A DNA stretch of 64,000 nucleotides from Dromiciops gliroides (lineage: Eukaryota; Chordata; Mammalia; Microbiotheria; Microbiotheriidae), in NCBI RefSeq assembly GCF_019393635.1, contig NC_057861.1, positions 57,673,532 through 57,737,531 on the forward strand. The letters run 5' to 3'. The stretch's first letter is position 1. Each line of letters opens with the position of its first letter. Shown here in pieces: positions 22,549-32,842 of the stretch. The position numbers and the translations under genes are program-made. The notes beneath the pieces were generated by a model. The model was not told the origin of the DNA and ran no database searches. It was given only the letters and a program-made list of their open reading frames with translations.

Positions 22549-22653
22549 TGCATGGGCCTCCATTTTCTCTCTTCTCTAGGCTTTCCTATCTTTCAGAGCC
22601 ATATGTCTTCTCTTTACTAATATCTAATATACTTTAATAAATGCTTAATGCCT

Positions 22654-22802
22654 GGGGCAGCTAGATGGCGCAGTGGATAGAGCATCGGCCCTGGATTCAG
22701 GAGTACCTGAGTTCAAATCCGGCCTCAGACACTTAACACTTACTAGTTGTGTGACCCTGGGCAAGTCACTTAACCACCATTGCCTCACTTAAAAAAAAAA
22801 AC
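22654..22802 (+). repeat. tRNA-derived SINE in LTR
   Basis: Full-length copy; AATAAATGCTTAATGCC repeated on both sides. Confidence 0.92.
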
Positions 22803-22969
22803 CAAACCAATAAATGCTTAATGCCCAAAACTAGTGCAGTTGCCTCTAATTTCTAAGTAACAAATATATTAGAAACCCCAGCTAAATTTTCTTTACACTT
22901 GGGACAGGAATAGGTGACCACACATTTAATTTTACATGTCACTATGCCCTACCCTCTAAACCTTCTAAG

Positions 22970-23440
22970 TCAGTCAATAAATATTTAAGTACCTGCTATG
23001 TGTCACAAACAACACTAAGCTTAGTGATACAAAGGCAAATATGGGCCCTAACCTCATGGAGCTCATAATATTACAGGTAAGACAACATGCAAATAACTGT
23101 ACAAACCAAGGCATACACAGGTTAAACAGAAATTAATCAAAAGAGAAAAGGCACTAGAATTAAGAGGGAAAGGCTTCCTGTAGAAAGTGGGATTTTAGGC
23201 AGGACTCAAAGAAAATCAGAAAAGTCAGGGAGTGGAGATGAGGGAAAGCACTCCAGGGTTGGGGGACAGCCAGTGAAAATATCCAGTCAGGAAATGAGTG
23301 TCTTTTTCAACAAACAGCAAGGAATCCATTGTCACTGGATCCAAGAGGATGTGGGGTGTCAATGGAAGTATAAGACTGGAAGGGTTGGGGTTTATGGGGA
23401 TAGTGGCTTGTAAATGGCTTTGAATGTTAAACCTGCCAGT
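22970..23440 (-). repeat. L2 LINE remnant
   Basis: L2 tail (AAGTACCTGCTATGTGTCAC) followed by the typical upstream stretch (GGCTTCCTGTAGAAAGTGGG). Confidence 0.7.
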
Positions 23441-23444
23441 TTGT

Positions 23445-23800
23445 TCAATCTTTGCATACTCTGGTCTCCAATCTCCTCACCATTATAATTACCTTCTAGT
23501 TTGTCTACATCTTTCCTAAGATAAGTTTAGCAGAACTGAACACAATGGGACTATCTCAAACCTTCTTTCTGACCACTTTACATGTTTTTTATGCTTCCTG
23601 AAATTGGATTTTTGGCTTCCATATCAGTTGTCTTGAGCTTGCAGTCCAATAAAAACCCCAGATCTTTTTCAATGAACTATTGTCTATTCACACTTCCTCC
23701 ATTCTTTATTTGTGTGGTTGGTTTTTTGGAACTCAAGTATAGGACTTCATTTATTCCATTAAATTTCATTTTAATACATATGCTTATAACTCCCCCCACA
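23445..23800 (-). repeat. CR1/L3 LINE remnant
   Basis: Minus-strand CR1/L3 relic: CTTGCAGTCCAATAAAAACC, 'cagatctttttcaatgaactattgtct', AGTATAGGACTTCATTTATT. Confidence 0.75.
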
Positions 23801-24096
23801 AACTGCACACCTGAGAAAAGATCACACCCCAACATCTCTGTAGGGTTTAATTGCTTTAATAGTTCGCATTTACTAAATTGTCTGACATGACAGAAAGGAC
23901 TTCAGTCTTCTAAATCCACAGTTCTTGCTAAAAAAGTCCCATGTTATCAATATACCGAGAAAAGGGAAGCCACTGTCCTGGCTCAGTATGCAAGAACCCA
24001 GGCTTTGTCTTGGAGGTGTTCCGGTCCATCCCATCTTGCTAATACAGTCCCTAGGTGTTGCTCATTCAGGCTCCTTGACAGAGCCTGCTCAGGGTC

Positions 24097-24370
24097 TCAG
24101 TGGCTCAAGGATTTCCGACCCTTCAGCATTCGCCGCAAGATAACCTGGATTCCACCAGGGGTGCTGAGCCTCCGAATCCAACCATGTTTCCGCTTCCGTT
24201 TGATGTTACTGGGCTGATACTCATTGCCTCGGGCCTTAGAACGGACCTGTTGATAGCACCAAGGTGCCAGGGACCCATTCTGTGCTGCACGGAAGCTGCC
24301 ACAGGGATCAGTTGAGACTCGAGTGAGGAGGGTGATAGTCCTGAACTGGGGCAGCCATGGTAGGAATGAT
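24097..24370 (-). CDS. MRPL34: MRPL34 exon 2 (mitochondrial ribosomal protein bL34m)
   Basis: MRPL34 is bL34m, a small basic protein of the mitochondrial large ribosomal subunit, which makes the inner-membrane OXPHOS proteins. This exon encodes the last 90 residues plus stop. The final 46 ([20 protein letters not shown], then a block ending GRKSLSH) are nearly identical to human MRPL34 and align with bacterial L34 (FQPSVLKRKRSHGF type). The acceptor TTCATTCTAG precedes 24,370. Exon 1 ends in codon phase 2, and joining it (26,266-26,178) to 24,370-24,097 gives one 120-residue frame, against 92 in human. The basic, Arg-rich, poorly conserved N-terminal part fits a mitochondrial targeting sequence. 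An ATGGCT at 24,358, placed like the mammalian start, is out of frame with the L34 part, so the start must lie in exon 1. No stops in the domain. Conservation and the exon-intron structure argue against a pseudogene. Confidence 0.93.
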
Positions 24371-24559
24371 CTAGAATGAAGGAAGGGGTTTTCTTTGAGC
24401 AAGCTCAATGAGAGGAGACAACACTGGAGTGTGGATGACAGGCCAAGTTGGTAACCAACCAGAAACTGACTAGTGAAATGCCCATTTCTCTTTATTATTT
24501 AGGACTATGGCTGGGCTATGAACAGAACTGGGCACCAATGGAAGAGAGAAAGGGGAATG

Positions 24560-24970
24560 GACCCCAGTAATAACTCACAAGTATGTAGCAGATTGATATA
24601 GCATAAATAAAGAATGCAGGCTCTGAAGTCAACAGACCACACATCATGCCTCTAGTCTTATCTCTGACCATAGGCAAATCATTTGACCTCTGAGGGCCTG
24701 TTTCCTCATTTATAAAATAGGACTCATTATTATAATACCTATATCCTAGGATTGTCATCCTATTAGAGAAACACTGGAGCCATTATTATTGGCACTTTTG
24801 TCATTTGCAAATCACCTCTATTGATGCTCACAATAATCCCATGGGGAAAGCAGAGCAGGTATCATTAACCCCATTTTTTTTTAGAGAGGAGGAAACAGGG
24901 AAGTTTCCTCTAGAGAGGGGGAGTGACTTACCTAGGGTCACCCTAAATTAATGGGGGGGAGGGGACTGTG
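24560..24970. repeat. MIR remnants
   Basis: Two diverged MIR pieces: GGCAAATCATTTGACCTCTG with 'cctcatttataaaatagga' (+), and CATTAACCCCATTTTTTTTT with GTGACTTACCTAGGGTCAC (-). Confidence 0.6.
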
Positions 24971-25095
24971 TCTTTTGGCTCTAGATAAAGATTCTCTCCC
25001 TCCCAGCAGCATAGAGACAATCCACTCTCTCCCCCTCCACACCAATTATCCACTCAACTAGGCTCTAAGCTCCTCAAGAGTGGACTGACATTTAA

Positions 25096-25096
<1 letters not shown>

Positions 25097-25146
<50 letters not shown>

Positions 25147-25158
25147 TGTGTGTGTGTC
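25097..25158 (+). repeat. (CA)n-(TG)n microsatellite
   Basis: About 23 CA units, then AGATGTGTGTGTGT. The CA and TG blocks form a short inverted repeat. Confidence 0.9.
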
Positions 25159-25389
25159 CCTAGGGCTGAGCACAGGGCCTTGCATGAAGCAGACACTTAA
25201 TAAATCTTAGGCTCTCCCCAATCACTGACCCTTCCTCCCTCTTTCTACTTATTCCCTCTCCTCCTGACATGCCCACCCTGGCCCAGAATCCCATCGTTAG
25301 AGATAAACAGCTACCTCAAACTCACATTGTAAGTGATCAGAATCCTGACACGACATTGTTCCCTCTATAAGGGCTACACTATCCGCTTC

Positions 25390-26160
25390 TTTCCAGCTGG
25401 GACATCCCGAGTTTTAAAATACTCTTCTCCTCTCCCTTCTAGCTCCAACACTACTCATTCTAAAATGCCCTCCTGGCTCTTTTCTAGCTCTAACATTCCA
25501 TATTCTAAGGGTCCCCTCCCCCTTTCTAGTTCAAACAATGTATACCGAACACTGGAACTTGGAGTCAGAAAGGCCTGCGTTCGAACCCTGCCTCAGACAC
25601 TAAGAGATGTACAATCATAACCCTGTGTCTCAGTTTCATCCTCTGTAAAAGGATGGGGCTAGGTGGTGAAGTGGATAAAGCACCCACCCTGGATTCAGGA
25701 GGACTTAGTTCAGATCCAGCCTCAGACACCTGACACTTACTAGCTGTGTGACCCTGGGCAAGTCACTTAACCCTCATTGTCCCGAAAAATTAAAAAAAAA
25801 AATGATGGGGCTGGCCTTTAAAGTGCTCCTCAGATTTAATGTCCTCTATTCGCCTCTCTTCGCTCCACTGTTCCACATTCTAATGCTCTCTTCCCGCCCC
25901 TCCCCTTGCAGCTCGAAAGTTCCATGTTCTAAGGCTCCCTTCCCCCTCCTCAGCTCTAATGTTTCATGGTCTAAGACTCTCCTCTCCCTCCCACTCCTAA
26001 AGTTTCAAGTTCTAAGGCTTCCATCCCCTCCTCAGCTCTTATGCTCCATGTTCTAAGGCTCCCCTCTCCCTTGCCCAGTTTTAAAATTCCATGGTCTCCC
26101 CGCTCTCATCTAACGTTCCGTGTTCTAAGGTTCCCCTTCCCTCTTCTCCTCCAGATTCTT
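25390..26160 (+). repeat. 42-47 bp degenerate minisatellite in MRPL34 intron 1
   Basis: A unit resembling CAGCTCTAATGTTCCATG followed by TTCTAAGGCTCCCTTCCCC recurs at 25,394, 25,441, 25,486, 25,528, 25,909, 25,951, 25,993, 26,034, 26,075 and, shorter, 26,106. Spacing is mostly 42. The array is pyrimidine-rich and is interrupted at about 25,535-25,830 by MIR and SINE insertions. Confidence 0.8.
25655..25802 (+). repeat. tRNA-derived SINE
   Basis: Copy starting GGGGCTAGGTGGTGAAG. Flanks AAAAGGATGGGGCT and AAAAATGATGGGGCT are a near-exact target duplication. It interrupts MIR and minisatellite sequence. Confidence 0.85.
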
Positions 26161-26177
26161 CCCACTCTAGCCCTCAC

Positions 26178-26266
26178 CTGGCAGCAGCGTCATGGACAAC
26201 GGGGAACCCACCCCGGGGTCCCACGAGGCCCCGCCACTGACTGAATGCGCGCAGCACGAAGCCCAT
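26178..26266 (-). CDS. MRPL34: MRPL34 exon 1, coding part
   Basis: From ATG at 26,266 the exon encodes MGFVLRAFSQWRGLVGPRGG and nine further residues, ending two bases into an Arg codon before donor GTGAGG. The Arg-rich, acid-poor N-terminus suits mitochondrial import. The frame is open further upstream, with in-frame ATGs at 26,392 and 26,374. I prefer 26,266 because the longer starts add acidic, non-presequence-like residues, but the transcription start is unknown. It joins in frame to 24,370-24,097. Confidence 0.75.
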
Positions 26267-26560
26267 CCTCCTCTCCGCCTCGACGTAGACCACCCTAAGC
26301 CTGCAACAATACCGTCTCCCATTGGCTTCTACCTGCCAATCGCTGCGCTCTGTAAGAGCAGGCGCGTAACGCATGGGGGCAGACACGTTCACCTTGCTCT
26401 CGTCCTCTCAGTGGGAAAAAAAAAAAGCAGGGCCTTGTTGCAAGAGCTCACGGGAGGTGTAGTTTCTGAGGGCGGCCGGAACGTACGTACGTACAGCTCA
26501 GGCTGAGGCTGGCTTTCGACGCCTCACCTAGAGCTGGTTAGCGCCTGCGCTGGAGGCGGG
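26180..26560 (-). promoter_or_regulatory. MRPL34: CpG-island promoter of MRPL34
   Basis: CpG-dense block over and upstream of exon 1. CACGGGAGGTGTAGTTT at 26,449-26,465 reads AAACTACACCTCCCGTG on the minus strand, matching the ZNF143/THAP11 motif ACTACANNTCCC. CCAAT (ATTGG near 26,321) and GC-rich GGAGGCGGGGCC (26,554) are also present, plus a small (ACGT)n run near 26,483. No gene is recognised on the plus strand, although the island could be bidirectional. Confidence 0.75.
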
Positions 26561-26579
26561 GCCTTAGCTCAGTGTCCAC

Positions 26580-27745
26580 CCTACAGCAATTGTTTAATAA
26601 ATGCTGAGTGATAATGATGGAGACCTTTTTGCAGAAAAGATCTAATGCCAGCTTCTGTTTGCAATAGGGCTTGGAAAGAATGTACTAGTTGTTGATTAAA
26701 AGGATCTGAACAAAGTAGTGTCCCATCAGATAGATAGATAAAATTACTTTTTTAACCGTGTATTATGCTCCGGGCACTGCTAAACACTGGGAATATGAGA
26801 CTAAGGGAAAAGACATACCCTGCTTACATTCTGAGGGAGAGAAGGGGGGAAGAGGGAGGAAGCGAGCGGGGGTGAGGAGAGTGAGAGAGAGGGTGTGGGG
26901 AGGAGAGAGAGGGAAGGAAGGAAGGAGAGAATCAGTGTGTGAGACAAGTATGCTGAGAGTGGTTTGAGACCATCTCCGTCTATGCCAGAACACAGACTTG
27001 AATCATGCCTAAGAGTTTTTAAAGGGACACCCATAGTCTCTGAACAATGGATTGAGAGGAGGGAATGGGCACCGCAAGAGCTAAGAAGCAACTGCAGCAG
27101 TAGTGGAGGAGGCATCATTGCCAACCTTGCTCAGTTTTTAAAACTGAGCTGAGCCAGAAAGGATGGGCAAGACATCAACTGGCAAAAAAAAAGAGATACT
27201 GAAGAGAGGACTAAACTACAGCAAAGGAGGGAGAGATCAAGGAGGACCATTGGTCCTCTTCAGGCATCTCGGAACAGAAAATTTGGTGGTTGCCAATTTT
27301 ACTCACCTCCTCAAGAACCAAAGAAACTTCCCCCCAAAAGTCTGTTCCCTCCCCAACTTCCCCTCTCTATGCATGCCCAATAACAGATGCTATACTGTGT
27401 TCTGTTATCCTGATTTTTTTTTTTTTTGCCTTCACTGTTTGTTTAGAAGCCAGGAGAGAGATAGAGATAAGAAAAAAATTTTAATCACTGCAGAAGGCCA
27501 AACCTCTGTGTGGGTGTTAGAAATTTTCCTAATTAGGGGTTCTGAGCTATTGTGCTAGAATTAATAACTTTTTATCTGATAAAAGCTACTTAAAATATCT
27601 CCAGGCTAAAAGGCGAGCTAACTAAAAACAAGCAGGTGACAGATTAAATCTCCCAGGAAGAAAAAAGATGGGAAGGATAGGGTGGCAACCAGAGAAAAGT
27701 TTATACCCTAAAGCCTCTGAAAGAGGAGATTAGAAAGACCTGAAA
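26580..27745. other. mostly unassigned intergenic sequence
   Basis: 26,580-26,830 holds an L2/MIR tail remnant (minus; TTATGCTCCGGGCACTGCTA). 26,840-26,935 is a GA-rich run. The rest, including frames at 27,163-27,558, matches no family I know. Confidence 0.35.
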
Positions 27746-27747
27746 AG

Positions 27748-27898
27748 GGGCAGCTAGGTGGCACAGTGGATAGAGCACCGGCCCTGGAATCAGGAGGACC
27801 TGAGTTCAAATCCGGCCTCAGACACTTAACACTTACTAGCTGTGTGACCCTGGGCAAGTCACTTAACCCCAGTTGCCTCACTAAAAAAAAAAAAAAAG
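27748..27898 (+). repeat. tRNA-derived SINE
   Basis: Full-length copy; flanks GACCTGAAAA on both sides are a target duplication. Confidence 0.9.
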
Positions 27899-28129
27899 GA
27901 AAGAAAGAAGGACCTGAAAAAAGATCCAGTCAGGAAGAAGGAACAGAAAGGATCAACTTCCAGCTGGTCAACTCTACCCTTTATACAACACCCATTATTA
28001 CTCATCAGCCACCATTTCCCCTTATAAACACACAAGTATCCACAGCTTCAAAACATAGAACAGTTTAATTTACACAATAAAAGATTCAGAAAAGACTTCC
28101 TTCTCTTTTTGTTTTGTTACTCATCAATT

Positions 28130-28430
28130 TGAGGCAGCTGGGTGTCTCAGAGGACAGTGCTATACCTGGAACCAGGTAGTTGTTGTTGCTCAGTTGTTTC
28201 AGTCATGTCTGACTCTTTGTGTTCACATTTTGGGGTTTCTTGGCAAAGATTCTGGGGTGGTTTGCCACTTCCTTCTCCAGATCATTTTACAGATGAGGAA
28301 ACTGAGGCACGCAGTTAAAGTGACTTGCCCATGGTCACACAGCTAGTAAGTGTCTGAGGTTGCATTTGAACTCAGGTCCTCCTGACTCCAGGCCTGACCT
28401 TCTATCCACCTCACCACCTAGCTGCTCAGG
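28130..28430 (-). repeat. SINE with RTE-type tail
   Basis: GTTGTTGCTCAGTTGTTTCA and TTTCTTGGCAAAGATTCTGG are the RTE-derived tail. The tRNA-like head is at the right (CACCACCTAGCTGCTC). Confidence 0.75.
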
Positions 28431-29095
28431 AAGTCAAAAGCCAGAAGAATGGAAGTATAACAAGCTAGAAAGGGAAAGGAAAAGGGACTTGATCTCTTTG
28501 GGGGGAGGAGGGGAAGGCACTCTCAAGATTGAACCCAGTCTATGCAAATCAAGAGCAGAAGTCACTTGTGGAAAAGAGTCCCCTGGGCCATGGATCACAA
28601 AAGTCAGAGGTCTGAGGTTCTTCTCATAGAAGATGGCGCTGTAGCCACTAAGGGAAAAGCAGCTTCTTGTGGTTCAGGGAATGGAGTTAAGCATCAACCG
28701 GAGGTGTTGGATGAGAGGTCACTCAGTAATGGTGTGATAAACGTCAGCAAAGTAGAGTTAAAACATGACAATTCATTGTAGTAAAAGGCTGCTCTGTTCC
28801 CTGGTAGGTTTTTGGACGCCTACCCTGAGTAAAACCACCAGATTCCATCCGTTCTTCCCTCCTTCTCTTGCTTTTAGAGACTGTCAAATAAAGAATCTGG
28901 GGGTAATTCACCCAACCTGGCTCAGTCACCTTTACTGCAGAAGGCCAAACCTCTGTGTGGGAGGAGCTAGAAAGGGAAAGGAAAAAGGACTCAACAGAAA
29001 GACAGAAAGACAAATTGAAAAGCTGATTTTTTCAGTGACAAGATACTCAGTTCACAGAGGCTCATGTAAGCAAAAGGTACCCTCTGCTGGTGCTA
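28431..29095. other. unassigned sequence with copied patches
   Basis: No gene found. 28,934-28,961 repeats 27,487-27,514 exactly and the next stretch repeats 28,463 onward (see findings). AATAAAGAATC near 28,886 resembles a polyadenylation region of an LTR, but the ends cannot be drawn. Confidence 0.3.
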
Positions 29096-29230
29096 GAGAA
29101 GGAATTAATCAATCAACAAGCATTTACTAAGTGCTTGCTGTATTCCAGGGAGTATACTGAGCATTGGGAACGCAAAAAAGACACAAAAACAGTCCCTATG
29201 AATAGCTTTGAGCTTCACACATGCTGGACT
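29096..29230 (-). repeat. L2/MIR 3'-end remnant
   Basis: CAACAAGCATTTACTAAGTG and 'actgagcattgggaacgcaaaaaag' are the reverse complement of the L2/MIR tail. Confidence 0.65.
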
Positions 29231-29394
29231 AGCATGGAAAACAAAGGTTTATGTGGATCAAGAAAAACATGAATAGAGCCTTTGTGGGGAGGGCTGTGCT
29301 GTGGGACCTGGGTTTAATACAAAAGAAAGTTGTAATGGGCCAAAGGTGCTTGATATTCTTGAGGTTCTAGTGCAATCCCTTCATGGTCAGCTTT

Positions 29395-29520
29395 GTGGTA
29401 CAATGAACAAGAGATGAATTTGGAATCAGAGGATCTGAGTTCAAATCTTGACTGTGACATTGACTGCTTGAGTGACATTAGGCAAGTCACAACTTTTCTG
29501 CACCTAAATTTCCTATGAAT
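29395..29520 (+). repeat. MIR-type remnant
   Basis: GAATCAGAGGATCTGAGTTC and GGCAAGTCACAACTTTTCTG follow the MIR consensus. Confidence 0.6.
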
Positions 29521-29818
29521 TCATTAGCGCCAAGCCCATCTGAGGGAGGAGAACCAAAGACTAGGGAGGAGGCACAGAGGAAGGACAGTAGTAACATCTG
29601 CTGAGAAGAAAAAACAAAACATCAGTAGTGGTGCATCAATACGGGGAGAGTTGCAAACAAAAGGGCAACAAGACAGAGAGCAGAGGCATGAAGGAACCTT
29701 ATCTTATGATGGTACCCCACTGGATACTACTGTAAGTCATCAGGACTTTCCTGAAAGGAAGGGTGGCACATTGTATGAGAGGTATTTGTTGACTCCCTGT
29801 GGTCTTAGAAGTGACTCC

Positions 29819-29968
29819 TGGGCAGCTAGGTGGCGAAGTGGATAGAGCACCGGCCCTGGAGTCAGGAGGACCTGAGTTCAAATCCGGCCTCAGACACTTA
29901 ACACTTACTAGCTGTGTGACCCTGGGCAAGTCACTTAACCCCAATTGCCTCACCAAAAAAACAAAACA
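29819..29968 (+). repeat. tRNA-derived SINE
   Basis: Full-length copy with a CAAAACAAAA-type tail. Confidence 0.88.
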
Positions 29969-30129
29969 AAAAAAGAGGGAAGTCCTTTCTGAATCTTTTA
30001 TTGTGTAAATTAAACCATTCTATGTTTTGAAGTTGTGTATACTTGTGTGCTTATAAGGGGAAATGGTGGCTGCCTTTGGGGGAATAACCAAATATTGAAG
30101 TTCCAAGATCCTACCTTGATGGGAACAAT

Positions 30130-31050
30130 GGATCCAATAATGAAGAGGTCCCCCAAATGTACCTGAGCTCTTTGTAGCAAGAGGGACCCTTGGTGAAAAG
30201 AGAAGAATAATTAAAGGAATAGTTTGTGAGCATTTAGCAAGAGTTTAAATCTATGAGCAAATATAATTTCATCAAGGACATGTCATGTCAGAGTAACTTC
30301 ATTTTCTTCTTTGACAGACTAACTAGAGTGGTGCTGATCCAGGGAATACTGTAATAAAGAATAGATTAATTTCAAGAAAGCATTTGACAAAATCTGTCTT
30401 GCCATCTTTGTGGAAGAGATGGAACACTATGGACTAAATTTGTAGTTGATACAAAAGTTGGAGGAATAGCTAACATATTGGATGGCAGAATCAGGATCCA
30501 AAAAGACATCTATAGGTTAGATTATTATTACACCCAGTCCAGTATGTTTAGATTTAATGGGAATAAATGTAAAGGTTCTATTTTGTTGTTGACTGGTTTC
30601 AGTTCTATCCAACTCTTCATAACCCCATTTTGGGATTTTTATTGACAAGGATAGTTGAGTGTATTGCCATTTCCTTCTCCAGCTCATTTTACAAATGAGG
30701 AAACTGAGGCAAACAGGGTTAAGTGACTTGCCTAGGGTCATACAAGTATCTGAAGCTGGGTTTGAATTCAGGTCCTTCGACCTCCAGGGCCAGCGTTCTA
30801 TGACAGTTCACTACCTAGCTACTATACCTCAGTTAAAAAATTTTGGTTTCAAGGGAGGGGAAGGCATAGCTATTCAGCAGTCTTTGTAGTTCTGATGAAT
30901 TGCAAGCCCTTAATCAACAGCATGACACCAAAAATGCTGATATAAGCAAGAGGTCATGCTGTTTTCTGCCCTGGTCAGAAGCCACATGGAATATTGTGTT
31001 GATTTTTAGGTACCACATTTTATTTTCCAATTTTTTCTTATTTGGAATGG
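30130..31050 (+). repeat. CR1/L3 LINE remnant
   Basis: Plus-strand CR1/L3 pieces: AAAGCATTTGACAAAATCTG, AATGGGAATAAATGTAAAGG, then 'gccctggtcagaagccacatggaatattgtgtt', resuming after a SINE. Confidence 0.75.
30590..30830 (-). repeat. SINE with RTE-type tail
   Basis: CTTCATAACCCCATTTTGGG, TTGCCATTTCCTTCTCCAGC, and a tRNA-like head at the right. Inserted in CR1/L3. Confidence 0.75.
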
Positions 31051-31074
31051 GAAAGTATTTTATTTTATTTTTAA

Positions 31075-31170
31075 AAATGACTTGCCCAGGGTCACACAGC
31101 TAGTAAGTATCTGAGGCTGGATTTGAAGGTAGGTCTTCCTGACTCTAGGCCCAAAGCTCTATCTATTGTG
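31075..31170 (-). repeat. SINE fragment
   Basis: Body only (CTTGCCCAGGGTCACACAGC), diverged head. Confidence 0.6.
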
Positions 31171-31289
31171 TTTTCTTTCAGGTTCTATAGTATCTTTCCT
31201 TTTTAGACAGTTTTTGACCTGGGAAGGAGAAAAAAAAAAAAGGGAAAAAAAGGCAAAGAGAGGTTTAAAGGGGCTGAATGTATTAGTTT

Positions 31290-31500
31290 TTGTTGTTGTT
31301 CAGTCATACCTAATTTTTTATGACTCTGTGGACCAGGCTGTCAGTGAGGTTTTCTTGGCAAAGATACTGGAGTGGTTTGCCACTTCCTTCTCCAGAGGAT
31401 TAAGGCAAACAGAGGTTAAATGACTTGCTCAGGGTCACACAGCTAGTAAGTATCTGGGGCTGGATTTGAAGGTAGGTCTTCCTGACTCTAGACCCATTGT
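31290..31500 (-). repeat. SINE with RTE-type tail
   Basis: TGTTGTTCAGTCATACCTAA, GATACTGGAGTGGTTTGCCA and body; head truncated. Confidence 0.75.
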
Positions 31501-31558
31501 TTTTTCAATTATTTTATTTTGCGGGGCAATGAGGGGTAAGTGACTTGCCCAGGGTCAC

Positions 31559-32084
31559 TGTGAGAAAATAACAAGATTTGGCAGATATTCAAAGGCCCAC
31601 CTGGAGGTTAAACTGATTGAATTAAGTGAGAGTGATTCACTTTACTGATTAGCCTACTTCAAGTTAATTAGATTATAACCATACCTGGCTATCCCTTAAG
31701 AAGGTATTGTTCTCAGAAGGTAAGGACTTTGAACTCAACTTGAGACCACCTTTAAGTCCAGTGAACCAATGGATTTGGATGACACCTACCAATCAGCTTG
31801 AAGCAGTGTGTAAGGACCACCTCTGCTCCAGACCTATAAAAAGCTTCCACAATCAGTTTGAGAGGAATTTGTGATTTAAGCAGACTCATGGTGGAGGACT
31901 TGAGAAAAAACCTGACCAGGCTGGAACTCTAGGCTAGATAGGCCTTTTCTTAACTTTCTGAACTCTATCTGAGTACTTTAGAACTCTACCTGGTACACTT
32001 TAATAAATGCTGAATGCCCAAAGACTGGTGCTAAAGTTTCTCATTTAAGGTGACCGCACATTAGATTTTTTTAGACAACACATT

Positions 32085-32125
<41 letters not shown>

Positions 32126-32286
32126 GTGAGGCAATTGGGGTTAAGTGACTTGCCCAGAGTCACACAGCTAGTAAGTGTTAAGTGCCTGAGGCCGGATTTG
32201 AACTCAGGTACTCCTGACTCCAGGGCCGGTGCTCTATCCACTGAGCCACCTAGCTGCCCCAACACATTTATATTTTAAACATCACA
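31559..32286 (+). mobile_element. solo LTR (fossil), looks whole, nested in a SINE
   Basis: TGTGAGAAAATAACAAG to ATATTTTAAACATCACA; same family as 16,623-17,328, with TATA-like CTATAAAAAGC and AATAAATGC. It holds a younger SINE at its 3' side. Confidence 0.85.
32082..32259 (-). repeat. tRNA-derived SINE with (TTTA)n tail, in LTR
   Basis: Its A-rich tail has become a TTTA microsatellite (32,082-32,122 on the plus strand). Flanked by ACACATTTA repeats. Confidence 0.88.
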
Positions 32287-32434
32287 GTCATACAGCCAGT
32301 AAGTGTCAAGTGTCTGAGGCCGGATTTGAACTCAGGTCCTACCTGAATCCAGGGCCGGTGCTTTATTCACTGTGCCACCTAGCTGCCCCCAGCTCTATCC
32401 ACCGTAAGAAATAATGAGCTTGGGGGCAGCTGGG

Positions 32435-32842
32435 CAGAAGCTAAGTTCTCAGAAGCTAAGGACTTTGAACTCCACAATGTACACAATGAACTCCACAATG
32501 AACACCCTCAAGTCCAGTGAACCAAGGGATTTGCATGATGCTGACCCATCATCTTGAAGGATGGCCTCTTCCAGGGGAGGGAGGCTGGAAGTGGGAAGTG
32601 CTGTTTACTCTCTCTCAGTTTGGCTCCGGAACAGCTCATGGTAGAGGACTAAGGAGAAGAAGCAGACCAGGTTGAACCCTTTTCCCTTGGTTTTCTGACC
32701 CAGGTGTTCTCTTTTTCACTAATAAATGCTTAATACCCAGAATTGGTGATAACACTTCTAATTTAGAAGTAAACCCTAGCTAGTTTTCCCCCACATTGGG
32801 GACAGAAAAAAGGCAACTACACATTAGATTTTAGTCATCACA
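32435..32842 (+). mobile_element. partial LTR (fossil)
   Basis: 3' two thirds of the TGTGAGAAAATAA family: CAGAAGCTAAGGACTTTGAA to GATTTTAGTCATCACA. Confidence 0.7.

Larger units (their letters stand above)
22125..22941 (+). mobile_element. solo LTR (fossil) with two nested SINEs
   Basis: Begins TGTGAGAAAATAATAGGGG; near its end carries AATAAATGCTTAATGCC and ACATTTAATTTTACATGTCA. Same family as 16,623-17,328. CTATG flanks suggest a target duplication. Confidence 0.7.
24371..26177 (-). other. MRPL34: MRPL34 intron 1
   Basis: A 1.8-kb GT-AG intron (donor GTGAGG at 26,177-26,172). It contains MIR pieces, a (CA)n run, a SINE and a 42-47 bp minisatellite next to exon 1. Confidence 0.8.
31505..32394 (-). 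repeat. tRNA-derived SINE split by an LTR
   Basis: The tail and part of the body lie at 31,510-31,558; the rest resumes at 32,287-32,394 (ACAGCCAGTAAGTGTCAAGT to CCACCTAGCTGCCCC). The LTR between them is 31,559-32,286. Overlap GTCAC/GTCAT is the target duplication. Confidence 0.88.
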
